Below are positions 26,898-34,997 of a stretch of 64,000 bases of DNA, piece by piece; within the stretch, counting starts at the first letter, position 1, and every line of letters starts with the position of its first letter. Made by a program: the position numbers and the translations under genes. Source of the stretch: an uncultured Verrucomicrobiota bacterium (GTDB lineage Bacteria; Verrucomicrobiota; Verrucomicrobiia; Limisphaerales; UBA9464); assembly GCA_903939515.1 (NCBI GenBank), contig CAJAHH010000010.1, positions 62,001-126,000 on the forward strand, in the 5' to 3' direction. The notes below the pieces were generated by a model. The model was not told where the DNA came from, did no database searches, and saw only the letters and a program-made list of their open reading frames with translations.

Positions 26898-27671
26898 TTA
26901 TTCGAAGCTGCCACCCGCACCACCAGCCTTAGACTTTTCGGCAAACCACTTATCGTAATCCGCCTGCGAAACCACCTTGAAAACACCCTTCATCGAAGCG
27001 TGTCCGTTGCCGCAAAGCTGGGCGCAGGTAATCGTATAATCCCCGACCTTGGTCGGCGTAAAGTGAACAGGAATGGTTAAGCCAGGAATCACGTCCTGAG
27101 TCACTCGCATGGCTGCAAGTTTAAAGCAGTGAATCACATCCATGCTAGAGGTTCTGGCAATGACCGGGCGGTTGACTGGCAACAAGAAGGCTTCGGTCAC
27201 CACAGAGATGTCGTCTTTCGCATCGGCATCGCTCGTATCCAATCCGAAAGGATTGCCACGATCGGCAAATTTGGTGTCCTGCTTGCCCCACTTGCCATCC
27301 GCACCCGAGAAATGGGCCGCCCAAGCAAACTGCTGAGCCATCACCTGAATTTCGACGGGCTTTTGGTCAGCACCTGGAGGGCTGTCCACGGCCTTGGCCC
27401 AAAGCGGCACCGCTAGGCCGATCAACAGAACAGCCTCCACGACGGCCACGCCAATCTCTAGATAGGTCGATGCATGGCTACGAACACCCACGTAATCAGC
27501 CTTGGGATTGGAAGACTTATTGAAGCGCAGCATCACAAAGACAAAATAGGCGAACCATCCCACGAACAGCGCCCCCATGAGGAGGTGCACGTACAGGATC
27601 AATTCATCGATGCCTTTGCCATGGGCCGAAGCCACTTCCGGCATTCCAAAATATCGAAGCAGAGAGGTCAT
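26898..27671 (-). CDS. coxB: Cytochrome c oxidase subunit II
   Basis: Subunit carrying the binuclear CuA centre that takes electrons from cytochrome c. Two membrane segments (about residues 24-48 and 70-92) anchor the periplasmic cupredoxin domain. CuA ligands are His181 (DVIHCFKL), Cys216, Cys220, His224 and Met227 in CAQLCGNGHASM; the usual Glu between the cysteines is Gln here. QFAWAAHF matches the electron-entry aromatic patch. There is an inserted loop of about 35 residues (123-157). No fused cytochrome c domain. It lies downstream of the two small membrane genes, not beside coxA as in many operons. Confidence 0.94.
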   Translation of the reverse strand: MTSLLRYFGMPEVASAHGKGIDELILYVHLLMGALFVGWFAYFVFVMLRFNKSSNPKADYVGVRSHASTYLEIGVAVVEAVLLIGLAVPLWAKAVDSPPGADQKPVEIQVMAQQFAWAAHFSGADGKWGKQDTKFADRGNPFGLDTSDADAKDDISVVTEAFLLPVNRPVIARTSSMDVIHCFKLAAMRVTQDVIPGLTIPVHFTPTKVGDYTITCAQLCGNGHASMKGVFKVVSQADYDKWFAEKSKAGGAGGSFE

Positions 27672-27692
27672 GTATTTCCGAAAATTTGAAAA

Positions 27693-27947
27693 CTATCGAA
27701 CCGAAGGAGATTCGCCCGCTTCAGCCTCCGCGTTCACACGCTGAGAGCGACGGGCAATAAAGACAAAAAAACTACCGAATAACACCCAAGCAGCCACCAC
27801 GAAAATTAGCATCACATAGATGCCCGCATTCATTCCCTGTGCAAGAGCCTCATCAGTCTTGCCAAAACAGGCGGTGCACGCGTTCAAGGAGGGCATTAAC
27901 AACAATGCCGCTGCCAAGAAACTGGAAATCCTCAAATAGAATTTCAT
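27693..27947 (-). CDS. Small membrane protein of the oxidase locus
   Basis: An 84-aa protein that I cannot assign to a named family. A signal peptide-like N-terminus (about residues 1-23) is followed by ACTACFGKTDEALAQGMNAG, with two closely spaced cysteines (CTAC), one membrane segment (about 42-67) and a basic, then acidic tail. If the leader is cleaved near LNA-C, the first Cys could be lipidated; the alternative is an uncleaved two-helix protein. The CTAC pair at the membrane face could bind copper. It starts inside the next gene's stop (overlap 27944-27947) and precedes coxB by 21 nt, so it is part of the operon. Confidence 0.75.
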   Translation of the reverse strand: MKFYLRISSFLAAALLLMPSLNACTACFGKTDEALAQGMNAGIYVMLIFVVAAWVLFGSFFVFIARRSQRVNAEAEAGESPSVR

Positions 27948-28150
27948 AGATAACTAATGTTCCGAAGCTTCCTGAGGAAGAAACGACCGTAAACCACAAG
28001 GCCCACCACCGAGCATGCCGCGCACAGACTCCAGCCAAGGTAATCCGCAGAGCGGGTCTCTTGATAGGCCAAGAAACTCCATCCGGTCAGGAACGCCATC
28101 AGAATGACTGAGGCCGCGACAAACACGATGTGGAAGGCTTTAAGGGACAT
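27944..28150 (-). CDS. Small two-helix membrane protein of the oxidase locus
   Basis: A 68-aa protein with two membrane segments (about residues 7-27 and 39-56) separated by a short polar loop (YQETRSADYLG) and ending in a basic tail. No family recognised. It overlaps the coxD gene by 11 nt upstream and the CTAC protein gene by 4 nt downstream, a tight coupling that argues it is a real gene and likely an oxidase accessory or assembly factor. Size and topology recall the tiny fourth/fifth subunits of bacterial oxidases, but I see no sequence proof. Confidence 0.72.
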   Translation of the reverse strand: MSLKAFHIVFVAASVILMAFLTGWSFLAYQETRSADYLGWSLCAACSVVGLVVYGRFFLRKLRNISYL

Positions 28151-28508
28151 ACAAAGTTTTGGTCGTCGAATTTCTGGGAAGGTCGTTGCTGCCCCAAAGG
28201 GTCAGGCCCATCAACGCGACGAAGAAAATGGCTGAAAGAACCAGAACCCCGTAGACCAATTTCTTCTCCGACAGCAGATGCATGAAATACCCGGCGACCA
28301 AGAAGGCCTTGATCGACGCGATAAACAAGGCTATGGCCACCGTCAACGCCATGCTGCTGAAGTCGACGTAATACATCGCCACCGTTAGGACGGTCCCGAT
28401 GAGCAAAGCCCCAAAGATGATGAGATAGGTTCGGACGTGAGCCGCGATGTCATGATCATGATCATCGCCGCCATGGGAGTCCGAAGTAGAAGCGCTATGT
28501 TGGCTCAT
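28140..28508 (-). CDS. Cytochrome c oxidase subunit IV (caa3/bo-type)
   Basis: Three-helix small subunit (122 aa) of the COX4/CyoD-like family, which stabilises subunits I and III. The pattern IASIKAFLVAGYFMHLLSEKK (shown in part: IKAFLVAGYFMHL, about residues 65-77) is diagnostic. The N-terminal 25 residues are rich in His, Asp and Ser (SHGGDDHDHDIAAH), which could bind metal transiently. It lies 8 nt after coxC and overlaps the next small gene by 11 nt. Confidence 0.88.
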   Translation of the reverse strand: MSQHSASTSDSHGGDDHDHDIAAHVRTYLIIFGALLIGTVLTVAMYYVDFSSMALTVAIALFIASIKAFLVAGYFMHLLSEKKLVYGVLVLSAIFFVALMGLTLWGSNDLPRNSTTKTLYVP

Positions 28509-28516
28509 AAATGAAA

Positions 28517-29368
28517 TCAGAGGAGGTAAACCACCGGGAACAAGAAGATCCAGACGAGATCCACGAAGTGCCAGAAAAGGCCACCCACCTCGATGCGGTT
28601 AATGAACTGCTCCGGATTGGACTTCCACATCTTGGCTCCGGGGAAGGCAAAATAACCCAACACGAGAGCCCCACCCAAAACGTGCAAACCGTGCAACGCG
28701 GTGATTAGAAAATAAACCGCGAAGAACGGATGGGTTGCCGGGGTGTAGGAGCCCAAGGAGACGATATCGGAAACAGCCACTTCACGCACTTCATGATCGT
28801 GGGATCCATGCGCCTTAACGTGACCATTCATGTCACGCTCCGGATCGACCTCGACCTTGATCTTAGTGACCTTCTGGTCCGCCAACTTGGCCACACTCCA
28901 CTGATCGCTGAAATTCCAAAATCTCGGATGCTTCCCGTCGACCTCGATGTGACCCGTTAACGCCTTGCCGTCCTGAAGGCGAATGACGTAGTGGCTAAAC
29001 TTGTCGTTGTACTCGAACGACTTAATGCCCAAGAAGGCAAAGGCGCACAACACCGTGATCACCATGTACACTCGGAACCGCGCGAAGTTGTTCATCTTGA
29101 GCGCCGCCCAAGCCAACACGACAGTGACCGAAGAAGTAATTAGAACGGCTGTATTGAACGTACCAATCGGAATATTGAGCAACCCTCGAGGCCATGCTAA
29201 CGCCACATCCGGCCAAAAGCCGAGCGGTGCGCTAACCCGGAGAAGGATGTAAGCAGAAAACAAGGCTCCGAAGAGCATGATTTCCGAGGCCAAGAACAGC
29301 CAAATGCCCACCTTGGCATTGTAGAGGCCCGTATCAGGTCGGGCTTTGTATGTGTAGGGAATTTCCAT
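28517..29368 (-). CDS. coxC: Cytochrome c oxidase subunit III with inserted loop
   Basis: Core structural subunit of the aa3-type oxidase. Membrane helices are readable at about residues 18-42, 66-90, 97-118, 212-240 and 260-282, with the conserved EIMLFGALFSAYIL and FFAVYFLITALHGLHVLGG (the His-rich helix) and WHFVDLVWIFLF at the end. Between about residues 124 and 210 there is an inserted hydrophilic stretch of about 85 residues, rich in charged residues and His, that ordinary 200-aa subunit III proteins lack. It lies 33 nt after coxA. Confidence 0.93.
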   Translation of the reverse strand: MEIPYTYKARPDTGLYNAKVGIWLFLASEIMLFGALFSAYILLRVSAPLGFWPDVALAWPRGLLNIPIGTFNTAVLITSSVTVVLAWAALKMNNFARFRVYMVITVLCAFAFLGIKSFEYNDKFSHYVIRLQDGKALTGHIEVDGKHPRFWNFSDQWSVAKLADQKVTKIKVEVDPERDMNGHVKAHGSHDHEVREVAVSDIVSLGSYTPATHPFFAVYFLITALHGLHVLGGALVLGYFAFPGAKMWKSNPEQFINRIEVGGLFWHFVDLVWIFLFPVVYLL

Positions 29369-29401
29369 TATTGGATCGGTAAAAGGTTGGACCGGAACCG
29401 T

Positions 29402-31210
29402 TCAGTTCTTGTCTCCCTGAGGAGTGAAGTCGGTCTTGGCTCCGGGAACGCTGTACTCGTAGGGGCCACGGTAGGCAACCGGCTCTTGGAGGAAGTTGCC
29501 GTGCGGCGGGGGGGTTGGTGTGGCCCACTCCAAAGTGGTGGCCTGCCAAGGATTGTCCGAGGTGACACGCTTACCAGCGAAGATACTGGAGAAGAAATTG
29601 ATAATGAAGGGGATCTGGCAAATTCCCAAACCGATGGCACTCCAGAGAATCATGTTGTTCAGCTTCAGAACGCCCGGATCGACACCCTGACCGAAGTAGG
29701 TGGTACCACCATCAGACATACGTCGGGACATGCCCTTGAAGCCCTGAATGAACATCGGGGCGAACACGCAGTTCATGAAGAAAAGAGAACCAGCCCAGTG
29801 AAGCTTGCCCAAGAGTTCATTCATGTGCCGCCCCGTAATCTTGGGGAACCAGTAATAAATGCCCGCAAATACCGCGAACATGGTGCCCGGGGCCACTACG
29901 TAATGGAAATGACCGATCACGTAGTACGAATCGTGCAAGAAGATGTCGGAGGCGTTGAAACCCAGAGGCAGGCCAGTGAGTCCACCAATGCCGAACATGG
30001 GCAGGAAGGAGAGCGCGAAGAGCGAGGCAGAGTTGAAGCGAATGGAACCACCCCAGAGAGAGATGAACAACGCCGTGAGGATGATCACCGAGGGGATCGA
30101 AATCATCATCGTCGTGGTTTGGAAGAAGGTGGCCACTTTCGTGCCCATGCCGGTCAGGTACATGTGGTGAGCCCACACGATGAAGGAGAGGAATCCGATG
30201 CTCATGGCCGCATAAACCATGCTCTTGTAACCCCAGAGCGGCTTGCGAATGTTGTTGGAGATCACCTCGGCGACGATGCCGATGGCCGGCAGAATCAAAA
30301 CGTACACCTCGGGGTGACCCAAGAACCAGAACAAGTGCTGCCAGAGCAACGGGCTACCGCCACCTGAAACCGGCAGCGGGCTTCCACTGACCACGAGGCC
30401 TTGGGGCAGGAAGAACGAGCTACCAAAAAGGTTGTCCATCAACTGCATCAGGCCGGCGGCTTCCAGCGGGGGGAAGGCCAAGAGCAGCAAGAAACCGGTT
30501 ACGAACTGAGCCCACACGAAGAAGGGCATCCGCATCCAGCTCATGCCGCGGCAGCGCAACTGGATGATGGTGGCGATGAAGTTCACCGAACCCAGCAAGG
30601 ACGAAGTGATGAGCAAAACCATACCCATCAGCCAGTAGGTCTGACCATCAAAGCGGTTGGCTAGGTCGGTCACCGAGGCGAGCGGGGAATAGGAAGTCCA
30701 ACCGGATCGGGCGGCACCACCCGGGGTGAAAAAACTGGCAAACATCACCACTCCACCCAGGAAGTAGCAGTGAAAGCTCGCCATGTTCAACCGAGGAAAA
30801 GCCATATCAGGCGCACCGATTTGCAGCGGGGTGACATAGTTGCCGAAGGCCCCGAAGAGCACCGGAACGATGGCCAAGAACACCATGATGGTGCCGTGCA
30901 TCGCACCAAAGGAATTGTAGAGGTCACCGCCGACGATCCCGCCCTTGGCCATGTCTTCACCCAAGACCGTCTCTAACAAAGGCCCCACCAACGGGACCGC
31001 CCTGCCTGGATACGCCAACTGAAAGCGCATCACCAGCATCAGGAAGAAGCCGAAAAGCAGGAACAGCAGCGACGACACTCCGTATTGGATGCCGATGACC
31101 TTGTGGTCGGTGCTGAAGATGTACTTGCTGAAGAAACCCGGCTCATGATGCGCGTGACCGTGCGAAGAATCGGTCGCGCTCGTGTGGGCGTGGGATGCTG
31201 TGGATTGCAT
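29402..31210 (-). CDS. coxA: Cytochrome c oxidase subunit I
   Basis: Catalytic subunit (602 aa) holding heme a and the heme a3-CuB centre. The HPEVY motif with the cross-linked His-Tyr and proton-channel Glu is intact, as are the WAHHMY CuB histidines, the APDMAFPRLN D-channel entry and the FHYVVAPGTMFA heme ligands. The N-terminus has a His-rich leader (ASHAHTSATDSSHGHAHHE). The segment after the K-channel helix reads ISIPSVIILTALFISLWGG instead of the common IPTGIKIFSW. I take the ATG at 31210; a TTG at 31225 overlapping the ctaB stop is also possible. A-family oxidase by these residues. Confidence 0.96.
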   Translation of the reverse strand: MQSTASHAHTSATDSSHGHAHHEPGFFSKYIFSTDHKVIGIQYGVSSLLFLLFGFFLMLVMRFQLAYPGRAVPLVGPLLETVLGEDMAKGGIVGGDLYNSFGAMHGTIMVFLAIVPVLFGAFGNYVTPLQIGAPDMAFPRLNMASFHCYFLGGVVMFASFFTPGGAARSGWTSYSPLASVTDLANRFDGQTYWLMGMVLLITSSLLGSVNFIATIIQLRCRGMSWMRMPFFVWAQFVTGFLLLLAFPPLEAAGLMQLMDNLFGSSFFLPQGLVVSGSPLPVSGGGSPLLWQHLFWFLGHPEVYVLILPAIGIVAEVISNNIRKPLWGYKSMVYAAMSIGFLSFIVWAHHMYLTGMGTKVATFFQTTTMMISIPSVIILTALFISLWGGSIRFNSASLFALSFLPMFGIGGLTGLPLGFNASDIFLHDSYYVIGHFHYVVAPGTMFAVFAGIYYWFPKITGRHMNELLGKLHWAGSLFFMNCVFAPMFIQGFKGMSRRMSDGGTTYFGQGVDPGVLKLNNMILWSAIGLGICQIPFIINFFSSIFAGKRVTSDNPWQATTLEWATPTPPPHGNFLQEPVAYRGPYEYSVPGAKTDFTPQGDKN

Positions 31211-31221
31211 AGATTGGGGTA

Positions 31222-32235
31222 TCAAGCGCCGTCTCCCGGAAGACGGAATATTCGATAGGATACAAACGCGCCGGGGCGTGGTACAGAAATTGTTGAACTC
31301 CCTCGAAGTAATGAGCTCTTCGAAGACTCTTCCTTAGTTCGATCCATGACCAACGCGGCCAAGAGGATGGGAAGATAGAAAATTGAGGCAAAAAACAGCC
31401 GCCGCGCTGCCATGGCGTTCAGAAGGAGAGCAAACCGGATGGCTTGAATCAAAAACAGCCCCCCAAAGACCAGTGCCACAGAGAGATAAATCCGTCCGCT
31501 AATTCCCTGAAGGAAGGGCACAATGCTGACGAAAATCAGGGCAATCGAGTTGCGGATGGCCGATGAAGCTGAGCGACGCCCTTCGGGATCACGACCGGAT
31601 AACATCCGGAAACCCGCTTGGGAATATTCTTCACGATACAACCAGGCAATGGCCATAAAATGGGGCAATTGCCAAAAAAACAGGATCGCAAACAACGACC
31701 ACCCCCCGGCGCCGAGTTCGCCGGTTGCCGCAGTCCATCCCATCAAGGGAGGCAACGCTCCGGGAATGGCACCGACCCAAGTGTTGAGTTCGGTGATCTG
31801 CTTGAGAGGGGTGTAAACAAACACATAAATGGCCAAGGTCAGCGCCCCCAGAAACGCAGTGAGGAGATTTACCAAGAAAACCAACCACAGCAGCCCCAAA
31901 ATGGACATCACCACACCGAAGGCCAAAACGGTCAAGGGCGTGAGGATGCCAGCCGGGAGAGGCCGCGAGGCCGTGCGACGCATGCGGGCGTCTAAATCGC
32001 GCTCCCACCACTGATTCAAAGCCGAGGCGCCAGCCGCCAGTAGCGAAGTACCCACGATGGCATGGAAGCAAGCCGTCCAATCGGGTGCCTGAGCTGAACC
32101 CAGAGAAAACCCCATCCAGGTGGTCAGAACCACCATTAAGGTCAACCGGGCTTTGACCAAGTCGCTGATGACCTTCACCCACCCGCGCAGACTTTGCGTG
32201 GCAACGGTGGTTTCGATGGAAGCAGCAGCGTTCAC
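31222..32235 (-). CDS. ctaB: Heme O synthase (protoheme IX farnesyltransferase)
   Basis: UbiA-family prenyltransferase that adds farnesyl to heme B to make heme O. The aspartate-rich motif NQWWERDLDARMRRTASRPL (about residues 77-96) and the second motif region DPEGRRSASS are intact, with eight or nine membrane segments. A C-terminal tail of about 40 polar residues follows the last helix and is unusual in the family. It overlaps ctaA by 4 nt (32232-32235). With CtaA it makes heme A for the oxidase encoded next door. Confidence 0.94.
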   Translation of the reverse strand: MNAAASIETTVATQSLRGWVKVISDLVKARLTLMVVLTTWMGFSLGSAQAPDWTACFHAIVGTSLLAAGASALNQWWERDLDARMRRTASRPLPAGILTPLTVLAFGVVMSILGLLWLVFLVNLLTAFLGALTLAIYVFVYTPLKQITELNTWVGAIPGALPPLMGWTAATGELGAGGWSLFAILFFWQLPHFMAIAWLYREEYSQAGFRMLSGRDPEGRRSASSAIRNSIALIFVSIVPFLQGISGRIYLSVALVFGGLFLIQAIRFALLLNAMAARRLFFASIFYLPILLAALVMDRTKEESSKSSLLRGSSTISVPRPGAFVSYRIFRLPGDGA

Positions 32236-33470
32236 AAAGGTTGAGCTGATCGTACCGCAGATATTTTCGGAAGGACTGACCCCGGCAAGACTCTGGTTTC
32301 TTCAGCAAATCGGGACTGATTCGCTTTCACGGACCAGCAGGACCAGCAACCCACAGCCAGGGTCAACGACCCCACAGCGACGTGGGCTGTGGCGATGTCG
32401 GCGGCTCGGTCGGTGAGGACGGTAAACAATCCCAATGCGAACTGAACAGCAACCAGGCACAACCAGGCTGTTCCCAGGGTCCGCACGGGATGTCCCTGGG
32501 GCTGCTTCCTCGAGAACCCGAAGGCCATGCAAATGGCCAAGACCGCCAAGACTGCATTGATCCGATGAAACAGGTGCATGTGGATTTGAAGGGCCGTGAT
32601 GGAGTCCACCCCTTCACGTCGGCCCGCGTAACGCACCAAAGATTCGGTGTCTGTCTTGGGCCACCATTGGCCGTAAGCCAGAGGGAGATCCGGAATAGCC
32701 AGACCCGCATGCTGGTGGCGCATCCAAAGCCCAAGAATCAACTGCCCAAAAACCAGGGCCGTCGCCAAAAACACCCAGTAGGACCCTCGAAGGTCGATAG
32801 CGCGGCGAGTCCACTGTGGGTACCAACCCGAGAGGGACACGGCCAAGCAGGTGGTTAGCACGAAGAAAACTTGCCCGAGGCACCCGTGGATCATTCCAAA
32901 AACAGTGCCTCCGGTGGTGCCACCGATCGCCCAGGAATCAAGCACTACCCGGAGACCACCCAAACTCCCCTGGATTTGGACCAGCCAAAATGCGGCCCAG
33001 GCCAAGCGGACCGCCAAACGGGAAGCCGGGGCGTTTTTCCAACCGACCGCCGCGGCCGCCAAAACCACACCGCCAATTCCCAACAGAAAATGAGCCTCAC
33101 CCTTCAAGAGTGGGTTGACCCGCATCAGGATGACTCCCGCCAAAACTTCTGCAAACCCCACTCGGGCCAGGATTTTCCGAGAAACACTCCCCGCGGTCCA
33201 CCGGGCCAAAAACACCACCAAAAGCCCCACTCCAGAAGCCCAAACCCGGTGGGTGTGTTCATGAAACACCCCCCCGGTCATCCACATGGAGATGGGCAAC
33301 GCAAACATGCTGTAGCCGAAACTGGTGGGCCAATCTGGAACCGACATGCCCACCCCCTTGCTGGTCACCAATCCACCAATGCACACCAATCCGAGCGTCG
33401 TCAAAGCCACCAAGGCGGCGAAGCGAAACAACCAGACAGAATGAAGGTTTTGAGGGGTGGATGAGCTCAT
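32232..33470 (-). CDS. ctaA: Heme A synthase (CtaA/COX15)
   Basis: Membrane enzyme that oxidises heme O to heme A. The 412-aa length and eight membrane helices fit the two-repeat COX15 form. Conserved His contexts are visible: GGVFHEHTHRVWAS in the first half, and LWMRHQHAGLAIPD and HMHLFHRINAVLAV in the second. FRFAALVALTTLGLVCIGGLVTSKGVGMSVPDWP gives the standard N-terminal helix (cited in part: GGLVTSKGVGMSVPDWP). A strong GC hairpin (33478-33502) ends 8 nt before its ATG and there is no Shine-Dalgarno sequence between them, so its translation may be low or controlled. Confidence 0.94.
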   Translation of the reverse strand: MSSSTPQNLHSVWLFRFAALVALTTLGLVCIGGLVTSKGVGMSVPDWPTSFGYSMFALPISMWMTGGVFHEHTHRVWASGVGLLVVFLARWTAGSVSRKILARVGFAEVLAGVILMRVNPLLKGEAHFLLGIGGVVLAAAAVGWKNAPASRLAVRLAWAAFWLVQIQGSLGGLRVVLDSWAIGGTTGGTVFGMIHGCLGQVFFVLTTCLAVSLSGWYPQWTRRAIDLRGSYWVFLATALVFGQLILGLWMRHQHAGLAIPDLPLAYGQWWPKTDTESLVRYAGRREGVDSITALQIHMHLFHRINAVLAVLAICMAFGFSRKQPQGHPVRTLGTAWLCLVAVQFALGLFTVLTDRAADIATAHVAVGSLTLAVGCWSCWSVKANQSRFAEETRVLPGSVLPKISAVRSAQPL

Positions 33471-33477
33471 ACGAAAC

Positions 33478-33502
33478 GGCCGCGGCGGTTCGCGCCGCGG
33501 CC
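33478..33502 (-). promoter_or_regulatory. 10-bp GC hairpin directly upstream of ctaA
   Basis: GGCCGCGGCG (33478-33487) and CGCCGCGGCC (33493-33502) form a perfect 10-bp stem around a 5-nt loop. It lies between the cupredoxin gene and ctaA, with no T-run, and ends 8 nt before the ctaA start. It could protect the 3' end of the cupredoxin message, attenuate transcription, or mask initiation. Confidence 0.7.
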
Positions 33503-33539
33503 TCGGATTCGCTGACCAGCGTATCGAATTTACCTCAGC

Positions 33540-34244
33540 TTACTTAACAGCCAATTCCAGATTCAGCGTGGCCTTGCCACCCTTCACCTCGACCTCACCG
33601 CTCACCAGGCCGGACTTGAGGTGATTGGCCTCAACGGTGTATTTACCATCGGGCAAATCACCGCTGATGACGAAGTGGCCATCCTTGTCGGACACCGCAA
33701 AGAACGGGTGATCGAACACGTGGACATACCCGGACATCCAAGGATGAACGTTGCAAATCAGCTTGACGGCCAATTCGGCCTTGTCGAACACGCGGGGATT
33801 CACCTGACCCTGAGTGGCCTGAGCAAAGTTGAAGCCCTTGTTCACTTTGGCTTGGCAGTTCACGTTGTGCATGAACGTGTCGGAATTCTTGATGTCCACG
33901 GTCTGTCCGACCATGGCCACGGTGACCACCGGCTCATAAACGCAGCCGACTTGATCAATCAACGGCTTGCTCGCCGGAGCGGTGTAGGTCTTGCCGGCCG
34001 GAAGACCCGCCTTGATGTAGACAGCCACATTGGCCAATCCGTGATCGGCACCCACGACGTAGGTGCGGGTCATAACCGGCTTGGTGTGCAAAGCACCGCA
34101 CAGCCTGTCACCCTTGATCGGGGTGATTTCCCGAGCAGGGGGAACTTCGCCGTTAATCTTGATTTTACCGGTGATCTCGCCTGCGAGAGCGCTGGAAGCT
34201 GCAACCGCCGCCACCATCGAGACAACCTTCAGTGTGTTTTTCAT
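33540..34244 (-). CDS. Exported cupredoxin-like protein with carboxypeptidase-regulatory-like domain
   Basis: Secreted protein of 234 aa with a signal peptide cleaved after about SALA (residue 21). Residues 25-175 look like a plastocyanin-type cupredoxin: His126 (DTFMHNVNC), then CNVHPWM giving Cys164, His167 and Met170, the full type 1 copper ligand set. Residues 178-234 form a carboxypeptidase-regulatory-like beta sandwich (DKDGHFVISGDLPDGKYTVE). AGGA 8 nt before ATG 34244 supports the start. As first gene of the oxidase locus it may be the electron donor to CuA in place of, or beside, cytochrome c; that role is inference. Confidence 0.82.
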   Translation of the reverse strand: MKNTLKVVSMVAAVAASSALAGEITGKIKINGEVPPAREITPIKGDRLCGALHTKPVMTRTYVVGADHGLANVAVYIKAGLPAGKTYTAPASKPLIDQVGCVYEPVVTVAMVGQTVDIKNSDTFMHNVNCQAKVNKGFNFAQATQGQVNPRVFDKAELAVKLICNVHPWMSGYVHVFDHPFFAVSDKDGHFVISGDLPDGKYTVEANHLKSGLVSGEVEVKGGKATLNLELAVK

Positions 34245-34310
34245 TTCGTTTTCCTAGTTAGACCCCAGATTCGGTGGGACGCTAATCCTCGCGAATTGTG
34301 GGTCAAGAGA

Positions 34311-34331
34311 CTTCGTGAAATTTTTCACAAG
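34311..34331. promoter_or_regulatory. Crp/Fnr-like dyad upstream of the oxidase operon
   Basis: Read on the minus strand it contains TGTGA-N6-TCACG, nine of ten positions of the Crp half-site consensus (TGTGA-N6-TCACA), within a longer near-perfect dyad. It lies about 70-87 bp upstream of the cupredoxin ATG. A TTGACC (complement of 34301-34306), a possible -35, follows it closely; I see no good -10. Confidence 0.5.
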
Positions 34332-34475
34332 CTATCACCTCCGACGATCCATGGTGTTAGATATTCGAAGAGCGGCCAGCAGGCCCCTGGCCTGGAACAA
34401 ATTAAGTGGGATTGGACAGGCTGGCTCAGAAACACCTTTGAAAACTCCGTCGTGTCCTTTGAGTACGGAAACCAC

Positions 34476-34499
34476 CGGGCCACAACAGCCCTTGGCCCG
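34476..34499 (-). terminator. Hairpin after the TPR gene
   Basis: CGGGCCA and TGGCCCG (7-bp stem, 10-nt loop) start immediately after the TGA of the TPR gene on the minus strand. No T-run follows, so termination strength is uncertain. It separates the TPR gene from the oxidase promoter region. Confidence 0.45.
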
Positions 34500-34997
34500 T
34501 CATAATGCATCAATAAAGGCCCGCAAGGGTTCCAGATCGGTGTCTTCTTCGGCCATCTCTTTGACTGAGGCCTTACCGCCGATGCGAACCGCCTGATTCA
34601 GCCACCGCTGGGCAACATCCAATTGACCCATCTGGCAGGCGTAACACGCTAGATTGTACGGAATTACGCTTTCTTCCGGAAATTTGAGCACAATCGATTG
34701 CAAGAATTGAAAGGCTTCGTCGGTCCGACGGAGTTCGTGGAGGCTGTAACTCTGGTGGATCCAGCCAGCAGGCAATTGAGGAGCCACCGCAATGTAGCGC
34801 TGAGCGGCCCGAAGGGCTTCGGGCCAGGCCGACTGGGCGGATAAAATTCGCCAATGGATTTCCAAGGCGATCGGGTGACCCGCTCCTCCCGGGCTGAGCC
34901 GCTCGAATTCCCGCGACGCTTCGGAGGCATCCCCAAGCCCCAACCAGCCTTCGGCAGCCTCAACATAATGACGGTCCGGAAACCCCAACTCTTCCAT
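34500..34997 (-). CDS. TPR repeat protein
   Basis: A 165-aa protein made of tetratricopeptide-like helical repeats. Repeats are readable at about residues 10-40 (YVEAAEGWLGLGDASEASRE), 45-80, 82-115 (GWIHQSYSLHELRRTDEAFQ) and 117-150 (YNLACYACQMGQLDVAQRW). No signal peptide, so a cytoplasmic protein-interaction module. I set the start at ATG 34997; the frame is open upstream but that part overlaps the divergent rph start and is Gly/Ser-rich. Partner unknown. It is divergent from rph with 107 bp between starts. Confidence 0.8.
   Translation of the reverse strand: MEELGFPDRHYVEAAEGWLGLGDASEASREFERLSPGGAGHPIALEIHWRILSAQSAWPEALRAAQRYIAVAPQLPAGWIHQSYSLHELRRTDEAFQFLQSIVLKFPEESVIPYNLACYACQMGQLDVAQRWLNQAVRIGGKASVKEMAEEDTDLEPLRAFIDAL

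Noticed and set aside
29387-30367. Plus-strand frame opposite coxA
   Set aside because: Low-complexity, charged antisense product; coxA has every catalytic residue.
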